Shown: positions 1 through 8,395, counted from the stretch's first letter. The stretch is DNA of 24,189 bases from JABMRW01 sp964396965 (GCA_964396965.1 CAYNGD010000024.1:1-24189); one strand, 5' to 3'. Notes: generated from the sequence alone by a model not told the origin. Translations and numbers: made by a program.

Positions 1-121
1 AGTGTTTTATTTCCCATACCCGCCCACCCAAAGAGGTTTTTACCCCAAAAAATCTTTGATTTTTCGGGGGCTCCTGGTTTCACCTCTACTCTCCTTCCCC
101 ACCCCCTTTTTTGGGAATTTT

Positions 122-136
122 AGAGGCAAAGCCTCT
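122..136. other. Small hairpin in the leading intergenic region
   Basis: AGAGGC and GCCTCT form a 6-bp stem around an AAA loop. It is not followed by a T-run in either direction, so it is not called a terminator. The rest of 1-175 is G/C-run-rich and holds no gene I can support. CCCATACCC at 13-21 recurs inverted as GGGTATGGG near 144-152. Confidence 0.3.
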
Positions 137-175
137 GTAGGGTGGGTATGGGTGGGAAGCAGAATACCCTCTCTT

Positions 176-204
176 TTGCACCCGCAGACCGCTTGCGCTA
201 TACT
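176..204 (+). promoter_or_regulatory. Putative rel promoter, probably leaderless
   Basis: TTGCAC (176-181), a 17-nt spacer and TATACT (199-204) give a sigma70-like promoter. Transcription would begin at about 210-212, on the first base of the ATG at 211. No good Shine-Dalgarno sequence precedes that ATG. The mRNA may therefore be leaderless. Confidence 0.5.
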
Positions 205-210
205 TGGAAT

Positions 211-2376
211 ATGAGTCTAGACGAGCTACTTGAGAAGGCGGGGAGGTATCTGCCGCCGGAAAAGATAGAGCTGGTCAGGCGGGCCTACGATTTTGCCGCC
301 GAGGCCCATAAGGGGCAGCTGCGCAAAACGGGCGACCCCTACATCGAGCACCCCCTCCAGGTAGCGCTCATCCTGGCCCGGGTCCAGCTTGACGCCAGCT
401 CCCTGGCCGCCGCCCTGCTTCACGACGTCCCCGAAAACTGCGGCATAGCCATCGCCGAGCTTGAAGCCAAGTTTGGCCCCGAGGTGGCCAAGCTGGTTGA
501 CGGCGTTACCCGGCTGGGCAAGATTTCCTGGCGGGCCCCGGGCGACTCCCAGGCCCGGCACCAGCAGGCGGAGAACCTGAGGAAGATGCTGGTGGCCATG
601 GCCGAGGACCTGCCGGTGGTCTTTATTAAGCTGGCCGACCGTCTGCACAATATGGAAACTTTAGGCCCGCTGCCCCGGGAGATGCAGCGGCGCATCGCCC
701 AGGAAACGCTGGAGATATACGCCCCCCTGGCCCACCGCCTGGGGATATGGGAGCTGAAATGGCGGCTGGAGGACCTCTCCTTCCGCTATCTGGAGAGAGC
801 CAAGTACGATAAGATTGCTAAGCTGATTGCCGCCCGCCGCGAGCAGCGGGAGAGCTTTATCGCCCAGATAATCGAGATTATCGAGGCCGAGTTTAAGCGG
901 GTGGGCATCAAGGTCGATATATCGGGCCGGCCCAAGCATATCTACAGCATCTACCAGAAGATTCAGCGCTACCAGGCGCTGGGTAAGGACTTCGACGATA
1001 TCTACGACCTGCTTGCCCTGAGGGTGCTGGTCGGCTCGGTCTCCGATTGCTATAACGCCCTGGGGGTTATCCACAGCCTGTGGCGGCCTATCCCCGGCGA
1101 GTTCGACGACTTCATCGCCAACCCCAAGGCCAACGGCTACCAGGCGCTGCATACGGCGGTAATGTATATGGGCACCATGCCCCTGGAGGTCCAGATTCGC
1201 ACCCGGGAGATGCACAAGTTCGACGAGTACGGCGTGGCCGCCCACTGGCGCTACAAAGAGGTCGGGGAGAAGGACATCCACTTTGAGGAGCGTATTGCCT
1301 GGTTGCGCCAGCTCATCGACTGGCACCGGGAGCTGGCCGGGGCCGAGGAGTTTCTGGAATCGGTCAAGACCGATATCTTTATTGACCAGGTCTTCGTCTA
1401 CACCCCCAAGGGGGAGATTAAGGACCTGCCCCGGGGGGCCACCCCCCTCGACTTTGCCTACCGGGTGCACACCGAGCTGGGCCACCGCTGCATCGGGACT
1501 AAGGTCAACGGCAAGCTGGTGCCGCTCAACTATCAATTGAACAACGGTGATGTCGTCGAGATTATGTCGGCCAAGGGCGAGAAAGGCCCCAGCCGGGACT
1601 GGCTCAACCCGCACCTGGGCTATCTACGGACCTCTCACGCCCAGGAAAAGGTGCGGCAGTGGTTCCGCCGCCAGGAACGGGCGGAGAACATCGAGAGGGG
1701 CCGGGCGCTGCTGGAGAAGGAGATGATGCACCTGGGCTTAAAGCCCACCGAACGAGAGGGGCTGGCTAGGCTCTTCGACTTTGACAGCGTTGACGACTTT
1801 CTGGCCGCCATCGGCTACGGCGGCGTTTCCACCCACCAGATTGCGGTGAAATTGTCGGCCCAGTCCCCGACCCAGGCCAAGGCCGCCGCCCCGCCGGCCC
1901 CCCCGGAGGCGACCATCAGCGTGCTGGGCATGGGCGACCTGGTAACCAACTTGGCCCGCTGCTGCCACCCCCTGCCCGGCGACCCGATTATCGGCTATAT
2001 CACCCGCAGCCGGGGGGTGACCATCCACCGCCGGGACTGCTACAATGTAGTCCATGAAGACGAGAAGGAGAGGCTGGTGGCGGCGGAGTGGGGCAACACC
2101 GACTCCCTCTATCCGGTCAGTATTCAGGTCGAGGCTTGGGACCGGGTGGGAATGATGCGGGACATTACCACCATCATGGCCGAGGAGGGGGTGAACATCG
2201 GCTCGGTGAACCTGACCCACCATGAAGACCACTCGGTCAGTCTCTACTTCACCTTTCAGACTAGGGACTTGGCCCAGCTGAGCCGACTGATGGGTAAAAT
2301 TGACGGCATTAAGGGCGTGACCAATGTCTTCCGGGTGGGAGACGAAGTCACCAGCAAACCAAAATCATCAACTTAA
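211..2376 (+). CDS. rel: Bifunctional (p)ppGpp synthetase/hydrolase, RelA/SpoT (Rel) family
   Basis: This cytoplasmic long Rel protein of 721 aa makes and degrades the stringent-response alarmone (p)ppGpp. Domains in order: HD hydrolase (about 1-180, with H47 and H71-D72), nucleotidyltransferase synthetase (about 225-390, with GRPKHIYSIYQK, YDLLALRV and LEVQIRT), TGS (about 390-450, DQVFVYTPKG), a zinc-finger-like CC segment (NLARCCHPLPGD) and a C-terminal ACT domain (from about 640). Length and order match the family. The start at 211 (MSLDELL) is preferred over the in-frame ATG at 142 because a -10 box lies just upstream. One oddity is that the usual HDxxED reads HDVPEN here: E75 is kept, but the catalytic Asp is Asn76. 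The rpsT SD overlaps its stop codon. Confidence 0.95.
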   Translation: MSLDELLEKAGRYLPPEKIELVRRAYDFAAEAHKGQLRKTGDPYIEHPLQVALILARVQLDASSLAAALLHDVPENCGIAIAELEAKFGPEVAKLVDGVTRLGKISWRAPGDSQARHQQAENLRKMLVAMAEDLPVVFIKLADRLHNMETLGPLPREMQRRIAQETLEIYAPLAHRLGIWELKWRLEDLSFRYLERAKYDKIAKLIAARREQRESFIAQIIEIIEAEFKRVGIKVDISGRPKHIYSIYQKIQRYQALGKDFDDIYDLLALRVLVGSVSDCYNALGVIHSLWRPIPGEFDDFIANPKANGYQALHTAVMYMGTMPLEVQIRTREMHKFDEYGVAAHWRYKEVGEKDIHFEERIAWLRQLIDWHRELAGAEEFLESVKTDIFIDQVFVYTPKGEIKDLPRGATPLDFAYRVHTELGHRCIGTKVNGKLVPLNYQLNNGDVVEIMSAKGEKGPSRDWLNPHLGYLRTSHAQEKVRQWFRRQERAENIERGRALLEKEMMHLGLKPTEREGLARLFDFDSVDDFLAAIGYGGVSTHQIAVKLSAQSPTQAKAAAPPAPPEATISVLGMGDLVTNLARCCHPLPGDPIIGYITRSRGVTIHRRDCYNVVHEDEKERLVAAEWGNTDSLYPVSIQVEAWDRVGMMRDITTIMAEEGVNIGSVNLTHHEDHSVSLYFTFQTRDLAQLSRLMGKIDGIKGVTNVFRVGDEVTSKPKSST

Positions 2377-2386
2377 GGAGGCAGAA

Positions 2387-2668
2387 TTGCCAGGCAGTAA
2401 ATCGGCGCAGAGACAGGTTCGGGTAACGGAAAGAAAAAGGCTCCAGAATAGGTCTGTTACCAGCCGGTGCAAGACCGAAATAACCAAGGCGGAGAGGCTT
2501 ATCTCCTCGGGCGAATTGGAGCAAGCCAGCCAGGCGGTGACGGTAGCCATCACCTCTCTGGATAAGGCCGCGGAAAAGGGGATTATCCACCCCAACAATG
2601 CTGCCCGCCGCAAGTCACGGCTGATGAAGAAGCTGAATCAGGCCCAGGCGACTTTGGCCAAAACTTGA
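2387..2668 (+). CDS. rpsT: 30S ribosomal protein S20
   Basis: This small basic protein of 93 aa binds 16S rRNA in the 30S subunit. The N-terminus GSKSAQRQVR and the helical Lys/Arg-rich body ending in NNAARRKSRLMKKLNQA are typical of S20 (family usually 83-95 aa). The true start is TTG at 2387: an AAGGAGG sits at 2375-2381 with 5-nt spacing and overlaps the rel stop codon. In-frame starts further upstream would run into rel. A TTG start and coupling to rel are plausible, since S20 genes often begin with UUG. Confidence 0.93.
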   Translation: MPGSKSAQRQVRVTERKRLQNRSVTSRCKTEITKAERLISSGELEQASQAVTVAITSLDKAAEKGIIHPNNAARRKSRLMKKLNQAQATLAKT

Positions 2669-2706
2669 CCTGAGACGGCCAGGAGGTTTATGCTCTAGGG
2701 GGAGCC

Positions 2707-3294
2707 ATGATTTTAACTCAGTTTCAGACTGTGGGTCATGAGCTGTTCACCAGGGGGCTGGTCTCGTCCCAGAGCGGGAACCTGAGCATCCGGCTGGGGG
2801 ATAAGCTTATCATTACCCGCCGCAACAGCCGGCTGGGCTGCCTGGAAGAGCACGACCTCATCGAGACCGGCCTAAACAAAAATGACCGCAACACCCCCCT
2901 GGCCTCGATAGAGCTGGCCGTCCACCGGGCTATCTACCAGCAGACCCCCGCCTCGGCCATCGTTCATGCCCACCCCCCGCACGCCGTAGCCATTTCGCTG
3001 GCCGAGACCGAGATTGTCCCCACCAGCAACGAGGGCATGGCCATGCTGGGTAAAGTCCCGGTGCTGGGCTGGAACATGGAGGTAAAACCGGGCGGCCTGG
3101 CCGATATCATCGCCCTGGCCCTAAAGCGGCACCGGCTTGTCATGGTCCACGGTCACGGCAGCTTCGCCATCGGCCAGCTGCTGGAGGAAGCCCTCAACTA
3201 CACCGCCTTTTTAGAGGAAAACTGCCAGGTAATCTGCCTCTTGAAGTCGCTGCGGGGGGAGAGCCCCCCCAAAAGGGGTGTGCCCAGGAAATAA
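2707..3294 (+). CDS. Class II aldolase/adducin family protein
   Basis: A 195-aa member of the zinc-dependent AraD/FucA aldolase fold. SGNLSIRL (23-30) is the substrate/phosphate loop. E69 in SIELAVH is the general acid/base position. H87 and H89 in HAHPPHA, with a third His from VHGHGSFAIG (148 or 150), would bind the metal. Family members cleave or epimerize sugar phosphates such as fuculose-1-phosphate or ribulose-5-phosphate, but the substrate cannot be read from sequence. The start ATG follows a GGGGAG ribosome site. It converges with ilvE, leaving only 4 nt between stop codons. Confidence 0.85.
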   Translation: MILTQFQTVGHELFTRGLVSSQSGNLSIRLGDKLIITRRNSRLGCLEEHDLIETGLNKNDRNTPLASIELAVHRAIYQQTPASAIVHAHPPHAVAISLAETEIVPTSNEGMAMLGKVPVLGWNMEVKPGGLADIIALALKRHRLVMVHGHGSFAIGQLLEEALNYTAFLEENCQVICLLKSLRGESPPKRGVPRK

Positions 3295-3298
3295 CCGG

Positions 3299-4207
3299 TC
3301 ACTTCTTATAGACCGGGGTGCACCAGTCAATATATTTGGGATTATTGCCCTTGATTATCCCGGAGTAGAGCTTCTGTAGCTTTTTGGTTACTCCACCCAT
3401 TTTGCCGTTGGCTATCTTGCGGTGGTCTATCTCGGCTACCGGCGTGATGTGGGCGGCGGTGCCGGTGAGGAAGCACTCCTCGGCGCTATAAAGCTCGGTT
3501 CGCCCCACGTGCCTCTCTGCCGTATCGATGCCCAGCTCATCCCTGGCTAGCTGTATTACCGTATTCCGGGTGATGCCGATGAGGATACCGTCGTAGGTGG
3601 CGGGGGTAACCAGCTTGCCCTCTTTGAGCAGGAAGATATTCTCGCCGCTGCCTTCGGCGACATAGCCTTCGGGGGTGAGCATGATGGCCTCGTCGCAGCC
3701 GTTCTCCACGGCTTCGGTCTTGGCCAAGGCGTTGGTGATATAAAGCCCGGTGAGCTTGGCCCGCGGCACCTCGCCGGGAAAACGCCAGGAAGAAACGTGG
3801 CACTTGATGCCGTTCTCGTCCAGGTAGGGCCCCCAGGGGAAGGCGAAGACCAGGAAATCGCGGTCCAGGTTATGGAGGCGCACGCCCAGCGACTCCGTGC
3901 TCTTGTAGGCCAGGGGGCGGATATAGGCGTCCTCCTCGAAGCGGCACATCTCCACCAGCTTGACTGTTAGCTGGCAGAGCTCGTCCAGGGTGTAGGGCAG
4001 GTCGATATTCAAGACACGGCAGCCGTCGAGCAGCCGCTGGTAGTGCTCTTTGAGGCGGAAGATATACATCTGCTTCTTCCGGGGGTTCCAGTTGCCCCGG
4101 ATGCCCTCAAAGACGGCAGTGCCGTAGTGGAGGAAGTTGGTCATAATCCCTACCTTGGCTTCGGCCAGGGGGACGAACTGCTTATGAATATAGGCGTAAG
4201 ACGGCAT
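3299..4207 (-). CDS. ilvE: Branched-chain amino acid aminotransferase
   Basis: A 302-aa class IV PLP-dependent transaminase that interconverts valine, leucine and isoleucine with their 2-oxo acids. The N-terminus LHYGTAVFEGIRG is the family signature. K151 in RAKLTGLYITNALAK is the expected Schiff-base lysine. DEAIMLTPEGYVAEGSGENI is the PLP-binding segment, followed by GILIGITRNTVIQLA. Length is normal. An AAAGGAGC site precedes the ATG, and a TATAAT-containing promoter lies upstream. It is likely monocistronic. Confidence 0.95.
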   Translation of the reverse strand: MPSYAYIHKQFVPLAEAKVGIMTNFLHYGTAVFEGIRGNWNPRKKQMYIFRLKEHYQRLLDGCRVLNIDLPYTLDELCQLTVKLVEMCRFEEDAYIRPLAYKSTESLGVRLHNLDRDFLVFAFPWGPYLDENGIKCHVSSWRFPGEVPRAKLTGLYITNALAKTEAVENGCDEAIMLTPEGYVAEGSGENIFLLKEGKLVTPATYDGILIGITRNTVIQLARDELGIDTAERHVGRTELYSAEECFLTGTAAHITPVAEIDHRKIANGKMGGVTKKLQKLYSGIIKGNNPKYIDWCTPVYKK

Positions 4208-4235
4208 TTAAGTTGCTCCTTTTTAGATAGCGTCC

Positions 4236-4265
4236 ATTATAGCTTATCTATTAAACCTAAGACAA
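4236..4265 (-). promoter_or_regulatory. Putative ilvE promoter
   Basis: On the minus strand, TTGTCT (4260-4265), an 18-nt spacer and TATAAT (4236-4241) precede ilvE. The expected 5' leader is about 25 nt and contains the AAAGGAGC ribosome site. Confidence 0.55.
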
Positions 4266-4288
4266 GGCAGCAGGAGGTCGGGGAGGGA

Positions 4289-5512
4289 CTAAAGCCCTTC
4301 TCCCCCGCCTTCTCCCTCGCCAGGCCGGCCCCTCGGGCCGTGGTCCTTGTATGCCGTGGGAGGTGTAGGCTTGCGAGCAGGCTTAGCGGTGGGCTTGGGG
4401 GTGGGCTCGCCGCCGGAAGGTTTATCGCCCATATAGAGCTTGATGTGCGGCCAGGGAATCTCGATACCCTCCTCGTCGAAGACCCGCTTGATTCTCCGCC
4501 TCAGTTCCCCCATAACATCCCACTGCATCATCGGTTTGGTTTCACCCACCACCTTGATGTCAATCCCGGAGTCCCCGAACTCGTTGACCCGGAGCAGCCA
4601 GGGCGTTTTGGAGATAAACTTCGGCCCCCAGATGGGATCCCCGGCGGTTTCCTCCCAGACCCGCCTGATTACGGCCATCACCCGGTCCAGGTCTTCTTTA
4701 TAGGCGACGCTGATATCTAGGTTCACCCGGGACCACATCATGGTGTAGTTGCTGGCCACCCTGATTTCGCCGTTGGGCACGATGTGGAGAACGCCGTCCA
4801 GGTCGCGGAGCAGGGTCCGTCTCAGGTTGACCTCCTCCACCCCACCGGTGACGTCGGCTACCTTAATCACGTCACCGACGTCAAACTGGTTCTCGAAAAT
4901 GATAAGAAAGCCGCCGATGAGGTCCTTGATGAAGTTCTGGGCGGCGAAGCCGATGGCGATGCCGACCACACCGGCGCCGGCCAGGAGAGGGGTAATATCC
5001 AGCCCCACCTCGGAGAGTACCATAAAGAGGGCGATGATGCTGATCAATATGGCGGCGCCCTGGGTAATGACGCTGCTTAAGGTTTGGGCCCGCTTGGCGT
5101 GCTCGGAGCGGGCGTGGCGCCCCTTGCCCCTGGCCTTGACCAGCCTCTCCAATATCGGCGGCGAAAGTGCCTTGATTATCATATAGAACAGGTAGGCCAG
5201 GCCGATGATGACCAGAATACGGATGCCGTGTGACAGCAGCCAGGCGCTGACTTTATCCAGGGCCGGGGTGATGTCAACGCCGTAGCGGGAGATGATGACC
5301 CCGGCTACCGCCAGGGCCAGTATCACCGCGCCGATGCCGATAATTACCCAGGTCAGGGCCTTCCGGGCTCCCTCCAGCTGTTCCTGCCACTGCCCGGGGA
5401 ACAGTTTTTGTATCAGCCGGTAGACCCAGTGGCGGAAGAAGTAGAACAGGATGATGCCCGCCACCACCGCCACCACTATCCAGACACCGTTAGCCAGAAA
5501 CCAGTCCCACAT
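4289..5512 (-). CDS. Small-conductance mechanosensitive channel, MscS family
   Basis: A 407-aa membrane channel that relieves osmotic pressure. Hydrophobic segments lie near residues 8-27, 50-72, 88-112, 145-165 and 172-200. The pore-lining TM3 signature is clear: LLAGAGVVGIAIGFAAQNFI followed by IFENQFDVGDVI at the start of the beta domain. The C-terminal tail is Pro/Lys/Gly-rich and low complexity. ATG at 5512 is chosen because AAGG is 8 nt upstream. GTG at 5521 and ATG at 5518 are in frame but too close to that site. No partner gene is obvious. Confidence 0.9.
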   Translation of the reverse strand: MWDWFLANGVWIVVAVVAGIILFYFFRHWVYRLIQKLFPGQWQEQLEGARKALTWVIIGIGAVILALAVAGVIISRYGVDITPALDKVSAWLLSHGIRILVIIGLAYLFYMIIKALSPPILERLVKARGKGRHARSEHAKRAQTLSSVITQGAAILISIIALFMVLSEVGLDITPLLAGAGVVGIAIGFAAQNFIKDLIGGFLIIFENQFDVGDVIKVADVTGGVEEVNLRRTLLRDLDGVLHIVPNGEIRVASNYTMMWSRVNLDISVAYKEDLDRVMAVIRRVWEETAGDPIWGPKFISKTPWLLRVNEFGDSGIDIKVVGETKPMMQWDVMGELRRRIKRVFDEEGIEIPWPHIKLYMGDKPSGGEPTPKPTAKPARKPTPPTAYKDHGPRGRPGEGEGGGEGL

Positions 5513-5629
5513 GGCCATCACCTTCTTTAGAACAACTTGTATACTATACTACAACAGGTCTGGGAATAATGCTAGACTTATATCCATAGGGTAAAAGGGA
5601 AGAAAAGACTTTTAGATAGGGGGTAGCCC

Positions 5630-6841
5630 CTACCTGGACAGGCTCGGCGTGGTTAATTTATAACCCTCCCCGCCCTCCTCAAAGATGTCCTTCAGCTTTA
5701 GTGTCCGCCCCGTCTGGATGGCGGTAAAGCCGTACTTCTTGCGGATGCGGTCGATGGCCTTATTCAGTTGCTCCTGCCTCCGGGCGGAGCTGTCCAGCAT
5801 ATCCAGCTGACCTCCCGCCGCCACCAGCTCGGCCACCCCGATGCCGATGAGGCGCACCGGCTGTCTGGCCCCGGCCAGCGTCCGGTCAAGCAGCTTTAGC
5901 CCGGCATCGAAGATAACCTGGTCGCTGTCGGTGGTCTGGCTTAAGGTAAGGCGGCGGGTGAGGGTGGTGAAGTCGGCGTAGCGGAGCTTCAGGGTCACGC
6001 AACGGGCCCGCTTCCCCTGCCGGCGCAGGTCGGCGCCCACCCTCTCCCCCAGGTAGCGGAGGGTGGACTTTAGCAGGGAGCGGTCTTTAGTGTCCTGGCC
6101 GAAGGTGGTCTCCCGGCTGATGGACTTGGCCGCCGCCGGCGGCTCCACTTCCCGGTCGTCAATGCCAGTGGCGAAACGCCGTAGCATCTCACCAGACGCA
6201 CCAAAATGGCTTTTGAGCAGGCTTAACGGTGAGTTAGATAGTTTGCCTATTGTGGTAATGCCCAGACGCTTTAATTTCCCTTCCGTCTTCTGGCCTACCC
6301 CCGGCAGCCTGGCGATGGGCAGCGGGGCTAAAAAAGCGGCCTCCCCGCCCTCGTCCACCTCAAGCAGGCCGTCGGGCTTGGATAGTTCCGAGGCGACCTT
6401 GGCCACCACCTTGCTGCTGGCAATGCCGATGGAGGCGTTAAGCCCCAGCTCGGCTTTAACCCGCTGCTTTATCTTGACCGCCATCTGGCGGGCCGAGCCG
6501 TGGATGGACTCAAAGCCGGTGGCGTCCAGGTAGGCCTCGTCCAGCCCCATGGGCTCGAGGAAGGGGGAAAAGTCGGCCAGGATGGCCATGAACTTCTGGG
6601 AGGCATCGCGGTATTTGGGGAAGCTGCCCTGGATAAAGATGGCCTGTGGGCAGAGCCGGCTGGCGGTGACCAGGGACATGCCGGAGTGCAGCCCGAAGGC
6701 CCGGGCTTCGTAGGAGGCGGCGGCCACCACCCCCCGTCCCTGAGGCCTCCCCCCGACCACTACCGGCCTGCCCTTGAGCTCTGGGTGGGCCACCTGCTCC
6801 ACCGAGACGAAGAAGGCGTCGAGGTCAATATGCATTATCAT
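5630..6841 (-). CDS. dinB: DNA polymerase IV (Y family), 5' end rebuilt by element insertion
   Basis: A 403-aa translesion DNA polymerase. Metal-binding acidic residues are visible in HIDLDAFF (D6, D8) and GLDEAYLD. SIGIASSKVVAKVASELSKP is the palm/fingers signature, LPGVGQKTEGKL is the helix-hairpin-helix thumb, and a little-finger domain follows. The first codon or codons come from the integrated element: the junction encodes M-I-M-H-I-D, whereas the uninterrupted gene would read M-A-R-R-I-M-H-I-D, with its old start at 17140. The catalytic domain is intact, so the polymerase is probably functional. Its start now overlaps the last 17 nt of int, so translation may be coupled. An AGGAG lies about 14 nt upstream; the ATG at 6835 is an alternative start. 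Confidence 0.95.
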   Translation of the reverse strand: MIMHIDLDAFFVSVEQVAHPELKGRPVVVGGRPQGRGVVAAASYEARAFGLHSGMSLVTASRLCPQAIFIQGSFPKYRDASQKFMAILADFSPFLEPMGLDEAYLDATGFESIHGSARQMAVKIKQRVKAELGLNASIGIASSKVVAKVASELSKPDGLLEVDEGGEAAFLAPLPIARLPGVGQKTEGKLKRLGITTIGKLSNSPLSLLKSHFGASGEMLRRFATGIDDREVEPPAAAKSISRETTFGQDTKDRSLLKSTLRYLGERVGADLRRQGKRARCVTLKLRYADFTTLTRRLTLSQTTDSDQVIFDAGLKLLDRTLAGARQPVRLIGIGVAELVAAGGQLDMLDSSARRQEQLNKAIDRIRKKYGFTAIQTGRTLKLKDIFEEGGEGYKLTTPSLSR

Positions 6842-8018
6842 AAAATGGCTTATAGCTCCTATTCATTGCTAACAGGTATGGAACAACACTCTCCCAGAAA
6901 TGAACCATTGGGTGAACCTCTAAAACTGCCTTATCAATATCTTCATATCGTGTCTGGTCATATTGAGCCAGTATTCCTAACTCTCTAGGTTCTGCCCAGC
7001 GCATAAACTTGTGTGTGTCTATATCGGACTTTAATTGATGTTTGACAATGGTAGCAACAGTCCTCCTGATGCTGTGAAAACCACCCCTGTAAGGAAGAGG
7101 TATACCAGCCTTCTCACAAATTTGCCTCAACCACCTCTGCAACATACCCTCGGATATAGTATCCATAGGAACTTTGAACAGGGGAACTAATGATTGTGGT
7201 AGGGGGTGGGCTACCTGTTCTCCACCTTTTCTGGTGATAAACATTATGGTGCTGTTTCTCCCGTTCAGGTGAACCTTAAAATCAGTAAGTTCCCCAACTC
7301 TCCTACCGTATATTGTAGCACAGACTATCCTTGTCACCATCCTGTAACTGATATTATCTAATACGCAAGCTATTATCAATTCCTCGATTTGCTCAGGGGT
7401 CATGGCATGAACGTACTTCTTCCTCCTGGGAACTTTGGGCTTATCTATAGGAAGTTGTCTCGACCTATCTGCACCTGGTAGTCTCCTGAGGAATTGGAGT
7501 AGCCTGACACATTCTTGATTGTAAGTGTTGTTATTCTCGTAATGTTTGTCCATATATTTTAGATATTGAATAACATCCTCATCACTGTAGTGGCGCTTCC
7601 TACCAATCAGCCCAACAAACCTTGCTGCCGTAATCATGTAGCCCTTTACTGTTCTTGGACTCTTTCTGGTTAGTTGGTCACTGAAGTAAACTAATGGGTC
7701 AAATTCCTGCTCTTCTTGCCACTCAATAACGGGAGAGATAATACCGTGAGCTATCTCAGCCGCAGTTTCATTGACAATTTCGTCCTTAAGGATATTACTG
7801 AGTGCCCACTGGCGTAAAGCCCAAGGCTCGTTTGAGTGATAAGTGGCAAGTGCCTGTTTTTCGATATGTTCATAGATCCGTTTTAATAGGTCATCTATGT
7901 TCTCAGGCTTTGGGATGGTCTTGTCATTGTAGGTAGTTGAAGCTAGCTCATCTATGACTAGCTCCCTGATGCTGTTGGGTCGGGATTGATCAAGTTCAAA
8001 GTCTTGTCTGTCTTTCAC
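6825..8018 (-). CDS. int: Tyrosine recombinase / integrase of the element
   Basis: A 397-aa site-specific recombinase that would integrate and excise the element. An SAM-like N-terminal core-binding region (about 100-190, RKSPRTVKGYMITAARFV) precedes the catalytic domain. Catalytic candidates are R240 (GRRVGEL), K264 (TRKGGE), H315-x-x-R318 (HSIRR), W341 in place of the second His, and Y353 (LAQYDQ; Y358 is possible). Start GTG at 8018 has an AAGGAGGTGA ribosome site. The stop TGA uses one host base pair block just outside the attL core, so the C-terminal residues are fixed by integration. In the excised circle the frame would continue for 26 more residues to a TAA at 17037-17039. It overlaps dinB and the upstream small gene. 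Confidence 0.92.
   Translation of the reverse strand: MKDRQDFELDQSRPNSIRELVIDELASTTYNDKTIPKPENIDDLLKRIYEHIEKQALATYHSNEPWALRQWALSNILKDEIVNETAAEIAHGIISPVIEWQEEQEFDPLVYFSDQLTRKSPRTVKGYMITAARFVGLIGRKRHYSDEDVIQYLKYMDKHYENNNTYNQECVRLLQFLRRLPGADRSRQLPIDKPKVPRRKKYVHAMTPEQIEELIIACVLDNISYRMVTRIVCATIYGRRVGELTDFKVHLNGRNSTIMFITRKGGEQVAHPLPQSLVPLFKVPMDTISEGMLQRWLRQICEKAGIPLPYRGGFHSIRRTVATIVKHQLKSDIDTHKFMRWAEPRELGILAQYDQTRYEDIDKAVLEVHPMVHFWESVVPYLLAMNRSYKPFYDNAY
6828..6838. repeat. attL core, inside the dinB 5' end
   Basis: ATATGCATTAT is identical to 17118-17128; the flanking bases differ (A/T before, C/G after). In dinB orientation it encodes part of I-M-H-I. In int orientation it encodes the last residues N-A-Y, just before the TGA at 6825-6827. 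Confidence 0.9.
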
Positions 8019-8187
8019 TTCTCACCTCCTTGATTAGTGCCTCCACTTCTTCCTCCGGTAATACCCAATTGAAGGGAACTTCACCATCAAGCCCTGGATA
8101 CAGCCTTTCAGTCATATCCCAATAGTCTGGGTGACGTTCAACGACTAGCTCCAGCAATCGTATCTTTTTCTCAAAGGATAGTCTCAT
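7996..8187 (-). CDS. Small conserved-looking protein upstream of int
   Basis: A 63-aa acidic/basic mixed protein with no recognized family. It is predicted helical at both ends (FEKKIRLLELVVERH and EEEVEALIKEVRSERQ) and has a WDMTERLYPGL centre. It overlaps the RHH gene by an ATGA and overlaps the int start by 23 nt, and the int ribosome site lies within its coding sequence. The position suggests a directionality factor or an int regulator, but nothing in the sequence proves that. Confidence 0.7.
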   Translation of the reverse strand: MRLSFEKKIRLLELVVERHPDYWDMTERLYPGLDGEVPFNWVLPEEEVEALIKEVRSERQTRL

Positions 8188-8375
8188 TGCTCGCCCCCTC
8201 CATCACCCTTTCCTTTGTAAAGTTCATTGATATAACCCATCTGCTTAAGGAACTCAACAACCGCTTTCTCTATCACGATTGACAACACACGGCGGTTCTC
8301 TCCATAGTTTTTCGCTATATAATCTTCAAGCTTGCTGTAGACGTCATCGCTAATTACAATGTTCTGTCTGACCAT
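8184..8375 (-). CDS. Ribbon-helix-helix (CopG-like) DNA-binding protein
   Basis: A 63-aa protein. A short N-terminal beta strand (VRQNIVISDDVYSKL) is followed by two helices with a turn (YIAKNYGENRRVLSIVIEKAVVEFLKQ), the layout of MetJ/Arc/CopG repressors that bind DNA as dimers. It has a strong AAGGAGGTGGAAG ribosome site and is first in the RHH-small protein-int-(dinB) unit. It is a likely autorepressor or excision regulator acting on the palindromic region just upstream. The Gly-rich C-terminal tail is probably disordered. Confidence 0.75.
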   Translation of the reverse strand: MVRQNIVISDDVYSKLEDYIAKNYGENRRVLSIVIEKAVVEFLKQMGYINELYKGKGDGGGEQ

Positions 8376-8395
8376 CTTCCACCTCCTTATGTCAC

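Noticed and set aside
661..1614. Long leftward ORF (317 codons) opposite rel
   Set aside because: It is the antisense shadow of a well-recognized gene in GC-rich DNA; the product is Gly/Leu/Val-biased and has no ribosome site.
4043..4720. Rightward ORF (225 codons) across ilvE and the MscS gene
   Set aside because: It spans the antisense of two real genes and their intergenic gap, with no family resemblance.
6825..8018. SSV-type integrase gene split by integration
   Set aside because: The catalytic residues and the Tyr lie in one uninterrupted ORF; only the tail changes.
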